64,000 nt of DNA, from assembly GCF_029846235.1 (NCBI RefSeq), contig NZ_JARVWP010000029.1, forward strand, positions 1-64,000. The letters are read 5' to 3'. Positions 8,927-16,940 of this stretch are shown here, piece by piece. Made by a program: the position numbers and the translations under genes. This DNA comes from Bradyrhizobium sp. CER78. GTDB lineage: Bacteria > Pseudomonadota > Alphaproteobacteria > Rhizobiales > Xanthobacteraceae. The notes beneath the pieces are model-generated. The model saw nothing but the letters and a program-made list of their open reading frames with translations, was not told the origin of the DNA and did not search any database. Within the stretch, counting starts at the first letter, position 1, and the number at the start of each line of letters is the position of its first letter.

Positions 8927-9157
8927 CTACATACCGTGGCTCTCAAACACCTTCTTGCAGCTCCGGCTCAAACTGTCGCGCTTCATCTGCAGACAGTTCT
9001 GCACGGCGTCGTCATTGCCGAGGTCCTTGCGGCAAAAGCGCTGTGCATCGCGCGAGCAGGCGGATTGTTCCGACTTGGTGCCGGCATGCTGTGCCAATGC
9101 GGCACCGCTGCTTATGACGGCAACGACTAAAGCAGCAGCAATCGAGAAATAGCGCAT
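8927..9157 (-). CDS. Small exported cysteine-rich protein
   Basis: A 76-residue product with a clear signal peptide, MRYFSIAAALVVAVISSGAALAQ (cleavage near residue 22). The mature part has four cysteines (SACSRDAQRFCRK, VQNCLQMKR, SRSCKKVF) spaced like the cysteine-rich GLG1-type repeat found in many small rhizobial periplasmic proteins. The cysteines should form disulfides after export. A strong GGAGGAATTCACG ribosome-binding region precedes the ATG. Function unknown. It is divergent from or convergent with unrelated neighbours. Confidence 0.8.
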   Translation of the reverse strand: MRYFSIAAALVVAVISSGAALAQHAGTKSEQSACSRDAQRFCRKDLGNDDAVQNCLQMKRDSLSRSCKKVFESHGM

Positions 9158-9231
9158 CGTGAATTCCTCCCGCGGCCCAACGGCAGCGGCGGCGCTTCGT
9201 TCCCAAAGGAGCCGGAGGGAACCCTGGGATT

Positions 9232-9933
9232 CTACGGCGCGAGGTAGCGCAGCAGTTCCGGATCGTTGCGCACCTCGCCGGCGCCGCCCTGCAGCGCGAC
9301 GCGGCCGCGGTCCAGCACATAGGCGTAGTCGGCGACGCGCAGCGCGAGGTCGAGATGCTGCTCGACGATCACGACCGCGATGCTCTTGGCGAGCTCGATC
9401 AGCCGCTCGGTGATCTCCTCGATCACGCCGATCCAGACGCCCTCGGTCGGCTCGTCCAACAGCAGCAGCTTCGGATTGCCGAGCATGGCGCGGCCGATCG
9501 CCAGCATCTTGCGCTCGCCGCCGGACAGCGTGCCGGCCGGCTGGTCGAGGCGCTGGCCGAGCTTCGGGAAGATCTCCAGCACGCGATCGACCGCGCTGGT
9601 ATCGGAATTGGTCAGCGAGCCGACCGCGAGATTGTCACGCACCGACAGGCGGGCGAACACCGAGTGCTCCTGCGGCACATAGCCGATGCCGGAGCGCACG
9701 CGCTCCTCGGTGCGGCGCCGCGTGATGTCGCGGCCGTCGAAAAACAGTTCGCCCTGCGAGCTCGCAAGCTCGCCGACGATGGTCTTCATCAGCGTGGTCT
9801 TGCCGGCACCATTGCGGCCGAGCACGGCGACGCCGCCGCGCCAGGGAATCCCGATGTTGACATCGAACAGGACCTGACTGCGGCCATAACCGGCATCGAG
9901 ATGCCTGATATCGAGGAAGGTTTGCTCAGGCAC
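9232..9933 (-). CDS. ABC transporter ATP-binding protein, LivF/UrtE type
   Basis: A 233-residue ATPase with Walker A GRNGAGKTT, signature LSGGERKMLAIGRAML, Walker B LLLLDEPTEG and the switch His in VIVEQHLDLAL. The EPTEGVWIGVIEEI segment is characteristic of the second ATPase of branched-chain amino acid, urea or short-chain amide (HAAT) importers. The start is GTG and overlaps the preceding ATPase gene by 8 bp. It is last gene of a transport operon running leftward from 13841; with the amidase next door, an amide-type substrate is likely. Confidence 0.93.
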   Translation of the reverse strand: MPEQTFLDIRHLDAGYGRSQVLFDVNIGIPWRGGVAVLGRNGAGKTTLMKTIVGELASSQGELFFDGRDITRRRTEERVRSGIGYVPQEHSVFARLSVRDNLAVGSLTNSDTSAVDRVLEIFPKLGQRLDQPAGTLSGGERKMLAIGRAMLGNPKLLLLDEPTEGVWIGVIEEITERLIELAKSIAVVIVEQHLDLALRVADYAYVLDRGRVALQGGAGEVRNDPELLRYLAP

Positions 9934-10660
9934 GGCGAAGATAGATCTCCTGGACGTTCTTGTTGGCCTGGATTTCCGCGACCGTCCCCGACGCCAGCAC
10001 CTTGCCCTGGTCGAGCACGGTGAGGCGGTCGCAGATGTCGCGGATGAAATCGAGATCGTGTTCGACGATGACGAGCGAGCAATGCTGCTTGATCGGCTGC
10101 AACAATTCGCCGGTGACGCGGCGCTCCTCGAGGCTCATGCCGCCGGTCGGCTCGTCCAGCAGCAGAAGCCGCGGCTTGCCGGCGAGCGCCATCGCGATCT
10201 CGAGCCATTGCTGCTGGCCGTGCGACAGCGCCGCTGCGGCATCATGCGCGCGATCGGCAAGCCGGAACTGGGTCAGCATCGTCATCACCTGATCATGCAG
10301 TTTCCTGCGGGTGCGCGAGAGCACGAGATCGAACAGCGAGCAATGCGCCTGCAGCGCCAACAGGATGTTGTCGTACAGCGTCAGCGTCGGCAGCACCGAG
10401 GTGATCTGGAATTTCAGGCTCATGCCGGCGCGGGCGCGTTCGGTCGGCGTGAACGCCGTGATGTCAGTGTTGATGAAGCTGACCTTGCCCGTGGTCGGCA
10501 CCTCGGCGCCGGCGACGCATTTCATCAGCGTGCTCTTGCCCGAGCCGTTCGGGCCGATCAGGCCGTGAAACTCGTTCTCGCCGACGGTCAGCGCCGCACC
10601 GTCGAGCGCGGTGAGCTTACCGAACACCTTGCTGATCCCTTGCGCCTCAAGGAGCGGCAT
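9926..10660 (-). CDS. ABC transporter ATP-binding protein, LivG/UrtD type
   Basis: A 244-residue ATPase with Walker A GPNGSGKST, signature LSHGQQQWLEIAMAL (the LSHGQ variant typical of UrtD/LivG), Walker B LLLLDEPTGGMS and VIVEHDLDFI. It ends with the extension YLRRA usual for LivG-type subunits. It overlaps the permease gene upstream by 14 bp and the second ATPase downstream by 8 bp, so the three are translationally coupled. It supplies one half of the heterodimeric motor. Confidence 0.93.
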   Translation of the reverse strand: MPLLEAQGISKVFGKLTALDGAALTVGENEFHGLIGPNGSGKSTLMKCVAGAEVPTTGKVSFINTDITAFTPTERARAGMSLKFQITSVLPTLTLYDNILLALQAHCSLFDLVLSRTRRKLHDQVMTMLTQFRLADRAHDAAAALSHGQQQWLEIAMALAGKPRLLLLDEPTGGMSLEERRVTGELLQPIKQHCSLVIVEHDLDFIRDICDRLTVLDQGKVLASGTVAEIQANKNVQEIYLRRA

Positions 10661-11750
10661 TGCCGGCCTCCTTTGACGCCTTGGGTCCCTTGCCGAAGCT
10701 GCCGACGCGCTCGCGCTCGCCGAGCACGAAGGAGATCAGCCCGAGGGGGCGGAACATGATGACGAGCAGCAGCAACACGCCGAGGATGATCGGCCAGACG
10801 TCGCGATAATTATCCGACAGCCAGAACGAGACGCCCTCGATGATCACGGTGCCGATCACGGCGCCGATCAAGGTGCCGGAGCCGCCGAACAACACATAGA
10901 GCACGACCTGGGTCGAGAACACGACACCCAGCATGTTGGGCCAGACGAATCCCTCGTGGAAGGCATAGAGGCTGCCGGCGAGCCCGGCGATGGTGCCGCC
11001 GACCGCGAAGATGATCGCCTTCAGATGCTGCGCCTTGTAGCCGAAGAAGGCGATGCGCTGCTCGTTCTCGCGCAGGCCGGCGAGCGCGAGGCCAAATTGC
11101 GAACGCACCAGGAAGCGGCAGAGCAGATAGACCACCACGAGGATGCCGAGCACCATGTAGTAGTAGACCGGCCCTTCCTCGAACTCGTAACTGCCGAGCG
11201 TCAGCGGCGGGATCGACGGGATGCCGTTCTGGCCGCCGAGATAGTACCAGCCGCGCGCCAGCCGATCCGCAGCATAGGAGCCGGTCAGCGTGCCGAGCGA
11301 GACGAAGATCACGCTCGACGGGTAACGCCCGAGCAGCAGGAAGCCGCCGAGCAGCAGCGCCGCGGTGAGGCCGATCAGCGTGCCGGCGGGCAAGATCAGC
11401 AGGATCGAGGTGACGTTGAGGTCGCGCGCCATCAGCGCCACGCCATAGCCGGCAGCGCCGAAGAACAGCGCCTGGCCGAAGCTCATGATGCCGGCATAGC
11501 CCCACACCAGATCGAACGATAGCGCGAACAGCGCGAGGATCACCACGCGGGTGGCGAACACCGTGAGATAATCCTGCAGCACCCATGGCAGGACCAGTGC
11601 GATCAGCAGCACCAGCCCTTCCACGATCGGCAGGACCTTCCATCCTGCCGACGCCTGTCCCGCCGGCGCGCGTGCGGCCGGTGCACTTTCACCCGTCACG
11701 ACATCTGGTTCCTCACCGACGCGTGCGACGGCCTCGCTTGCTCCACCCAT
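10647..11750 (-). CDS. ABC transporter permease, LivM/UrtC type
   Basis: A 367-residue integral membrane protein. After a polar N-terminal stretch of about 40 residues it has roughly ten hydrophobic segments, including the LivM-type core FDLVWGYAGIMSFGQALFFG and the cytoplasmic-loop region GLRENEQRIAFFGYKAQHLK that contacts the ATPases. I chose the ATG at 11750 (MGGASEAVARVG). It lies 8 nt after the binding-protein stop and follows AAGGAG, whereas the longer frame would overlap that gene by 68 nt. Confidence 0.92.
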   Translation of the reverse strand: MGGASEAVARVGEEPDVVTGESAPAARAPAGQASAGWKVLPIVEGLVLLIALVLPWVLQDYLTVFATRVVILALFALSFDLVWGYAGIMSFGQALFFGAAGYGVALMARDLNVTSILLILPAGTLIGLTAALLLGGFLLLGRYPSSVIFVSLGTLTGSYAADRLARGWYYLGGQNGIPSIPPLTLGSYEFEEGPVYYYMVLGILVVVYLLCRFLVRSQFGLALAGLRENEQRIAFFGYKAQHLKAIIFAVGGTIAGLAGSLYAFHEGFVWPNMLGVVFSTQVVLYVLFGGSGTLIGAVIGTVIIEGVSFWLSDNYRDVWPIILGVLLLLVIMFRPLGLISFVLGERERVGSFGKGPKASKEAGNAAP

Positions 11751-11757
11751 GGATCGC

Positions 11758-12978
11758 TCAGCACTCCTTGGGATCAACGAGACCGTCGCTGCGCGCCACG
11801 ATCTCATAGTTCCCGCCTTTGGCAACAGCGGTGTACATCTTCATCTTGCAATGACGCTTGCCCGGCACCATTTCGGCCGGTCCACCCGGACCTTCGGCGA
11901 TCTTGGCGTGGTCGAGCGCGGCCGCGACGGACTCACGGTCGACCTTGCCGGCTTCCTTGACCGCCGCTTCCCACAGCTTGAGGCCGCGATAGGTTCCGGT
12001 GGCAGCGCTGCCGGCCGCGAACAGGAAGTTGCCGGGAAAATCCTTCTCGTAGGCAGCCTGAAGCTTGGCGTCGAACGGATCTTCCTTGGTCAGCACCTTG
12101 AAATAGTCGAGGCAGCTGGCGAGGCCCTCGATCTCGTTGGCCTGATTGATGTTGAGCGTGTTCTCGTCATAGTAGACGCAGGCGAGCCGGCCGCCGTTCT
12201 TGAGGAAGCCTGCTTCATAGAGCTGCTTGAAGAACGGACCGACGCCCGGCGGGATCACGGTGTTGAAGACCACGTCGACCTTGTTGGAGATGACGCGGTT
12301 CACCGTGGCCGAGAAGTCGACCTGGTCGAGCGGGTAATACTCCTCGAACACGACCTCGCCGCCATTGTCCTCGATCACCTTGCGGGCATAGACGTTGAGC
12401 GTGTGCGGCCAGACATAGTTGGCGCTCGGCAGCGCGAACTTCTTGCCGCCGTTCTTGATCAGCCAGGGAATGAAGGTGTCGCATTGCTGCGCCGGCGTCG
12501 GCCCGGTGCAGAACAGATAGGGCGTGCACTCCTTGCCCTCGTAGAGCTGCGGATAGATGTAGAGCGTCTTGCCGCGCGCCACGATCGGATCCTTGATCGC
12601 GTTGCGCATCGAGGAGGTGATGCCGCCCAGCACCATGTCGACCTTGTCGCGCTGGATCAGCTTGCGGACATTGCCGACCGCGACCGATTCGTTCGAGGCG
12701 GTGTCCTCGATATAGAGCTCGAGCGGCCGGCCGAGCAGGCCGCCGCCGGCATTGATCTCCTTGATCACCATCTTGGCGACGTTGGCGTCGGCATTGCCGG
12801 CATAGGCGATCGGGCCGGTCAGGTCGGTCGCGATGCCGACCTTGATCGGGCCCTCGGCGGCGTTGGCCCAATCTGGCCTGATCACCCAGCTGCCGACCCC
12901 GGTCGCGAGTCCTCCGGTCGCGAAGGCGAAATTGCTCATGAAGCGGCGGCGCGTCAGATTCATGCGTTCAATCGACAT
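11758..12978 (-). CDS. Tat-exported substrate-binding protein of a urea/amide-type ABC transporter
   Basis: A 406-residue periplasmic binding protein. The start MSIERMNLTRRRFMSNFAFA has a twin-arginine motif (TRRRFM) and a hydrophobic stretch ending near ANA at about residue 41, so it should be exported folded by Tat. The mature part begins IKVGIATDLTGPIAYAGNAD and has a type I periplasmic-binding fold (Peripla_BP_6). It is closer to urea and short-chain amide receptors (UrtA/FmdD) than to LivJ. It sits between the two permease genes in the operon. The ligand is inferred from the adjacent amidase, not shown. Confidence 0.9.
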   Translation of the reverse strand: MSIERMNLTRRRFMSNFAFATGGLATGVGSWVIRPDWANAAEGPIKVGIATDLTGPIAYAGNADANVAKMVIKEINAGGGLLGRPLELYIEDTASNESVAVGNVRKLIQRDKVDMVLGGITSSMRNAIKDPIVARGKTLYIYPQLYEGKECTPYLFCTGPTPAQQCDTFIPWLIKNGGKKFALPSANYVWPHTLNVYARKVIEDNGGEVVFEEYYPLDQVDFSATVNRVISNKVDVVFNTVIPPGVGPFFKQLYEAGFLKNGGRLACVYYDENTLNINQANEIEGLASCLDYFKVLTKEDPFDAKLQAAYEKDFPGNFLFAAGSAATGTYRGLKLWEAAVKEAGKVDRESVAAALDHAKIAEGPGGPAEMVPGKRHCKMKMYTAVAKGGNYEIVARSDGLVDPKEC

Positions 12979-12983
12979 GGTGA

Positions 12984-13841
12984 TTAGACCCCTTTCCCAG
13001 CAATGAGGCCTTGCGGCCGGAATTTGATGAAGGCGATGGCGAGCACGAAGACGAGCACGTCGGCGACGACGGGCGACATGACCCATGGCAGCGCGGCGCT
13101 GAGCGTGCCGATCAGGCCTGCGCCGGCGACCGGGCCGATGAAGGAGCCGACCCCGCCGACCATCACGGCGACGAAGCCCTGGATCAGGAAACGGATGCCG
13201 AGATCGGCGAACAGGCTGAACACCGGCACGATCAGCGCGCCGGCAAGCCCGGCCAGCGCCGCGCCGAATGCGAAGGTCGCGCCGTAGATCAGCGGCGTCG
13301 AGATGCCCGAGGCGCGCGCCAGCGCCGGGTTTTCCAGCGTGGCGCGGACCCGCAGCCCGAAGCTCGTGCGCGCCAGCAGCAGATAGCAGGCGCCCATCAC
13401 CAGCAGCGTGATCACGATGATGGTGAAGCGCCAGGCCGAGATGTGGACCGAGCCGAGGTCGATCGAACCGCCGATCGGCTCCGGCACCGTGAGATAGAAG
13501 CCGCCGATCAGGCCGCGGACGCTTTCGCGGATGATCAGGCCGAGCGCATAGGTGCCGAGCATCGCCACGATCGGCGCGGCGTAGAAGCGCCGGATGATCA
13601 GCGCCTCCAGCACGAAGCCGAGCGCGCCGACCACGAAGGGCGCCGCGACCATGCCGGCCCAGACCGGCGCGCCGTGGGCGTAGGCCAGGTAGGTCACATA
13701 GGCCCCGAGCAGGACGAACTCGCCCTGCGCAAAGTTGAAGATGCCCATCATGCTGGCGATGATGCCGAGCCCGAGCACGACCAGCACGATGATCGCGCCG
13801 AAGCTCACGATCTCGAACACCGCGGCGAAGGTGCTAGCCAT
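12984..13841 (-). CDS. ABC transporter permease, LivH/UrtB type
   Basis: A 285-residue integral membrane protein with about eight hydrophobic segments. It carries the LivH-type motif GIIASMMGIFNFAQGEFVLLGAY (in two parts around residues 25-50), the ATPase-contact loop FGLRVRATLENPALARASGI and the terminal GLIAGKGV. It is first gene of the transport operon: permease, binding protein, second permease, two ATPases. The amidase gene ends 37 nt upstream on the same strand, so all six genes may be cotranscribed. Confidence 0.93.
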   Translation of the reverse strand: MASTFAAVFEIVSFGAIIVLVVLGLGIIASMMGIFNFAQGEFVLLGAYVTYLAYAHGAPVWAGMVAAPFVVGALGFVLEALIIRRFYAAPIVAMLGTYALGLIIRESVRGLIGGFYLTVPEPIGGSIDLGSVHISAWRFTIIVITLLVMGACYLLLARTSFGLRVRATLENPALARASGISTPLIYGATFAFGAALAGLAGALIVPVFSLFADLGIRFLIQGFVAVMVGGVGSFIGPVAGAGLIGTLSAALPWVMSPVVADVLVFVLAIAFIKFRPQGLIAGKGV

Positions 13842-13877
13842 GGTGTTCGATCCCTCCGGTCTGCGACAAACGGCGCC

Positions 13878-15392
13878 TCACATCTTCTTCCAGTCGCCGG
13901 CCTGCTCGAAGGCGTGCGCGGCGCGGTAGATGGTGGATTCTTCGAACATCCGGCCGACCAGCATCAGGCCGACCGGCAATCCGTCGACCATGCCGCAAGG
14001 CAGCGACATCGCCGGGTGGTGGGTGATGTCGAACGGCGCGGTGTTGGAGATCATCTCCAGCGCGCGCGCGACGTATTCCTCGCGGCTGGCATTGGGCTCG
14101 GGCAGTTTCGTCGCCTTCATCGGCGTGGTCGGCATCAGCAGCAGATCGTAATCCTTGAACGCCTTGTCGTAGGCCGCGGCGAGCCTTCGGGAGATGTTGA
14201 GCGCCTTGCCGTAGAAGCGCGGACCGAAATTGTTGTTGATGTAGGTGCCGAGCATCATGAACAGCTTGGTGGTCTCGGACAGCGAATCCGCCTGGCGACG
14301 CCAGCCGCGATGGAAGTCCATCAGCGAGGTCGAATAGAGATCGCCGCGGCTGAGGCCGTAGCCATCGCCGAACATCATGGTCTGGGTCAGGCCTTCGGTG
14401 CCGATCGGAGTCCAGATCGCACCGCCCGCCATGTGCATCGGGATCGAGACATTCTCGACCGACGCGCCGAGATCCTTGAGGCGCTTGGCCGCCTCGCGCA
14501 CGCTCTCATTCACCGCAGCTTCCGCGGTCGGCTGCTCAAAGCCTTCCTTGAGGATGCCGATCTTCATGCCCTTGACGCCTTTGCCGAGCGCCTTGGTGTA
14601 GTCCTCGACCTTCGGCGCCTTGATGCGCGGATCGTAGCCGTCGTCGCCGGCGAGCACTTCGAGCAGCAGCGCGTTGTCTTCCACGGTCGCGGTCATCGGG
14701 CCGGTATGGTCGACATAGATCTCGATCGGCATGATGCCGGTGTAGGGCACGAGGCCCCAGGTCGGCTTCATGCCGTAGGTGCCGCAGAATGAGGACGGCA
14801 TGCGGATCGAGCCGCCCTGGTCGCCGCCGATCGCCATGTCGACCTCGCCGAGCGCTACGACGACGCCGGAGCCCGACGATGAGCCGCCGGCCGAATAGCC
14901 CATCTTGTGCGGATTGTGCACCGGCCCGTAGGAGCCGGTGTGGCTGCCGCCGGACAGGCAGAAGTGTTCGCAATGCACCTTGCCCTTGATCTCGGCGCCG
15001 GCATCCAGCATGCGGGTGACGATGGTGGCGTCGAAATCGGGCACAAAGCCTTCCAGCGTCGACGAGCCGTTGGTCATCGGCACGCCGGCCAGCATGATGT
15101 TGTCCTTCAGCGCCACCGTCTTGCCCTTGAGCTTGCCGGAGGCCGCGCCCTTCACCGTCGACTTGCGATACCAGGCGTTGTGCTTGTTCTCTTCCGGCGC
15201 CGGGCGATAGCCGGGCGTGCGCGGATATTTCACCTCGGGCAGTTCGTCCGGCATCGTGGCGACAAGGTTGTAGGCCTCGATCGAGCCCTGCATCAGACCG
15301 CGGAACGAGGTCACGTCCTCATCGGTGAGAGACAGGCCGCACTGCTCGGCGACGGCGCGAAGTTGCGTTGGCGTGGGAAGGACGACGGTCAC
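13878..15392 (-). CDS. Amidase-signature family hydrolase
   Basis: A 504-residue cytoplasmic amidase. The Ser-cisSer-Lys triad is intact: Lys96 in VALKDN, Ser171 in AGGSSSGSG and Ser195 in DQGGSIRMPS. The 75- and 24-residue spacings equal those of fatty-acid amide hydrolase, the family prototype. It hydrolyses a carboxamide to acid and ammonia; the substrate is unknown. The GTG start at 15392 follows CAGGAG at a good distance, better than the TTG at 15518. It lies directly upstream of the ABC operon on the same strand, implying uptake and hydrolysis of an amide nitrogen source. Confidence 0.92.
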   Translation of the reverse strand: MTVVLPTPTQLRAVAEQCGLSLTDEDVTSFRGLMQGSIEAYNLVATMPDELPEVKYPRTPGYRPAPEENKHNAWYRKSTVKGAASGKLKGKTVALKDNIMLAGVPMTNGSSTLEGFVPDFDATIVTRMLDAGAEIKGKVHCEHFCLSGGSHTGSYGPVHNPHKMGYSAGGSSSGSGVVVALGEVDMAIGGDQGGSIRMPSSFCGTYGMKPTWGLVPYTGIMPIEIYVDHTGPMTATVEDNALLLEVLAGDDGYDPRIKAPKVEDYTKALGKGVKGMKIGILKEGFEQPTAEAAVNESVREAAKRLKDLGASVENVSIPMHMAGGAIWTPIGTEGLTQTMMFGDGYGLSRGDLYSTSLMDFHRGWRRQADSLSETTKLFMMLGTYINNNFGPRFYGKALNISRRLAAAYDKAFKDYDLLLMPTTPMKATKLPEPNASREEYVARALEMISNTAPFDITHHPAMSLPCGMVDGLPVGLMLVGRMFEESTIYRAAHAFEQAGDWKKM

Positions 15393-15490
15393 GGCGCTCT
15401 CCTGAAGTTTTTGATCTTGGATCTGATCCCTCGGCGCAGGGCAGCGTGCTGCGCGTTGACGCCGCGCGAACCGCTCACCCCGTTGTTGTA

Positions 15491-15518
15491 TTGAAAACGG
15501 AAATATTTTCCTTTTCAA
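15491..15518. promoter_or_regulatory. Imperfect 28-bp palindrome upstream of the amidase (candidate operator)
   Basis: TTGAAAAC...CTTTTCAA: 24 of 28 positions are symmetric, with an AT-rich centre AAATATTTT. It lies about 100 nt upstream of the amidase GTG, in a locally AT-rich patch unlike its surroundings. The half-site TTGAA/TTCAA also occurs as a perfect 12-bp palindrome beside the divergent marR gene at 18215, which suggests a shared regulator. Confidence 0.45.
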
Positions 15519-15533
15519 GTATTATTTCACAAG

Positions 15534-15660
15534 GCTCCCTCTCCCGCTTGCGGGGGAGGGTCCGGGTGGGGGTATCTCAAGCGAGTCGCATGGTGGAGAG
15601 AGCCCCCACCCGCTTTGCATCTTCGATGCAATGCGACCTCCCCCGCAAGCGGGAGAGGTG
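15534..15660. repeat. Palindromic repeat (CTCCCTCTCCCGC family)
   Basis: The left end is CTCCCTCTCCCGCTTGCGGG and the right end CCCGCAAGCGGGAGAGG, each also internally palindromic. Inner blocks GGGTGGGGG and CCCCCACCC are inverted. Related TCTCCCGCAAGGGGAGA-type elements occur at 28994-29287 and 60856-61014. It separates the amidase promoter region from the end of the first AmiC-like gene. Confidence 0.75.
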
Positions 15661-15669
15661 AAGAAAGAA

Positions 15670-16872
15670 TCAGATCGCCTTGATCACCCTGAAGTCGAGG
15701 CCGTCGGCTTCGGCAAGATACATCGGCATCCTGGCGTGGCCGCTGCGCACCGTGACCGGACCGCGCGGCCCGCGATAGACGAGGTTGTCCGCAGCCTGAA
15801 GCAATGGCCGCAGGTCCAGCGTGCCGGCGCGTTTGGCGGCAGCCTCGAGCAGGCAGAAGCCCTCATAGGCGGACTCGCCGCACGATCCGACCGGCGGCGC
15901 GAACGGCCCGAACATCGCGCGGTAGCGATCCCTGAAATCGTCGCCGGCCTGCGAGCCGACCGAGGGGAAATAGCCGGAGGCGCAGAACAGGTTCTCGGTC
16001 TTGTCGGCGCCGATGCCGAGCAGCGCGGTTTCGTCGAAACAGCCGGCAAAGCGCAGCGTGGTGGCGGCGAGCCCGGCATCGGCGAAGGCGCGGTTGAAGG
16101 TCACGCTGTCGGTGCCGATCAGCGAGATCAGCACGACATCGGGTTTCGCCGCGCGGATCCGTTCCAGCGCCGCCTCGTGATCGTCCTCGCCGACCGGCAC
16201 GAACTCCTCGCCTACCACGAGGCCGCCGGTCTCCTTGATGTAGCGCTTCACCGCGCGGTGCGACTGCCACGGCCAGACATAATCGCTGCCGATCAGGTAC
16301 CAGCGCGAGGCGCGCTTGGCCTCGGCCAGCCAGTGGATCGACGGCCGGTTCTGCCAGCGCGGCGTCTCGCCGATCGCAATCACGCCCGGCGTCCGCTCGC
16401 CGCCCTCATAGACCGGCGTGTAGATGTAGGGGATCCTGCTGCGGGTGATGAGGCCACGCAGCGCGACACGCACCCTGCTGGTGTGCATGCCCATGATGAG
16501 ATCGACCTCGTCGGACGCGATCGCCTGCTCGGCGCGGTCGATCACCTCATCAATCGGCCCGCCGGCGTCGTAGACCTGGAACTCGATCTCGCGGCCGAGG
16601 ATGCCGCCGCGCCGGTTGATGTCGCTAACCGCGAGCTGCGCGGTCGAGGTCGCGGCGGGCCCCCACATCCCGGGCGAACCGGAGCAACAGACGAAGCCGG
16701 CGATCCGCAGCCGATTGCGCGCGCCGCGCGGACCGAATCCGCCACGATCCATCGGCGCGAGCACGCGATCCGACGCCGCCGACGCCAGGTTCCTGAACAG
16801 CAGGGATGGCGGGAACGGGAGACCGCCATTCCTGTTGAAGCTTCCGGCCCTGACATCGAGCGTCGAATGCAC
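15670..16872 (-). CDS. AmiC-like periplasmic-binding-fold protein without signal peptide, paralog 1
   Basis: A 400-residue type I binding-fold protein (Peripla_BP_5/6). Core motifs include CCSGSPGMWGPAA, VYDAGGPIDEV, YTPVYEGGERTPGV and YLIGSDYVWPWQSHRAVKRY. The last matches the GSDYIYPRES segment of Pseudomonas AmiC, the cytoplasmic amide sensor. The N-terminal 50 residues lack a hydrophobic core, so export is not predicted. The start is GTG with ACAGGAG upstream. It is very similar to the next gene, so they are a tandem duplication. A role as an intracellular amide sensor is inferred; a binding protein exported by an unrecognised route is the alternative. Confidence 0.82.
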   Translation of the reverse strand: MHSTLDVRAGSFNRNGGLPFPPSLLFRNLASAASDRVLAPMDRGGFGPRGARNRLRIAGFVCCSGSPGMWGPAATSTAQLAVSDINRRGGILGREIEFQVYDAGGPIDEVIDRAEQAIASDEVDLIMGMHTSRVRVALRGLITRSRIPYIYTPVYEGGERTPGVIAIGETPRWQNRPSIHWLAEAKRASRWYLIGSDYVWPWQSHRAVKRYIKETGGLVVGEEFVPVGEDDHEAALERIRAAKPDVVLISLIGTDSVTFNRAFADAGLAATTLRFAGCFDETALLGIGADKTENLFCASGYFPSVGSQAGDDFRDRYRAMFGPFAPPVGSCGESAYEGFCLLEAAAKRAGTLDLRPLLQAADNLVYRGPRGPVTVRSGHARMPMYLAEADGLDFRVIKAI

Positions 16873-16940
16873 ACCTGCTCCTGTCTGGCACCGCGCCCTG
16901 GGGCAAGCGCGGCGTCGCCCTCGCGGACGACGATGCCAAG

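Noticed and set aside
13011..14792. A 593-codon plus-strand frame
   Set aside because: It spans two well-supported minus-strand genes (LivH-type permease and amidase) and has shadow-type composition.
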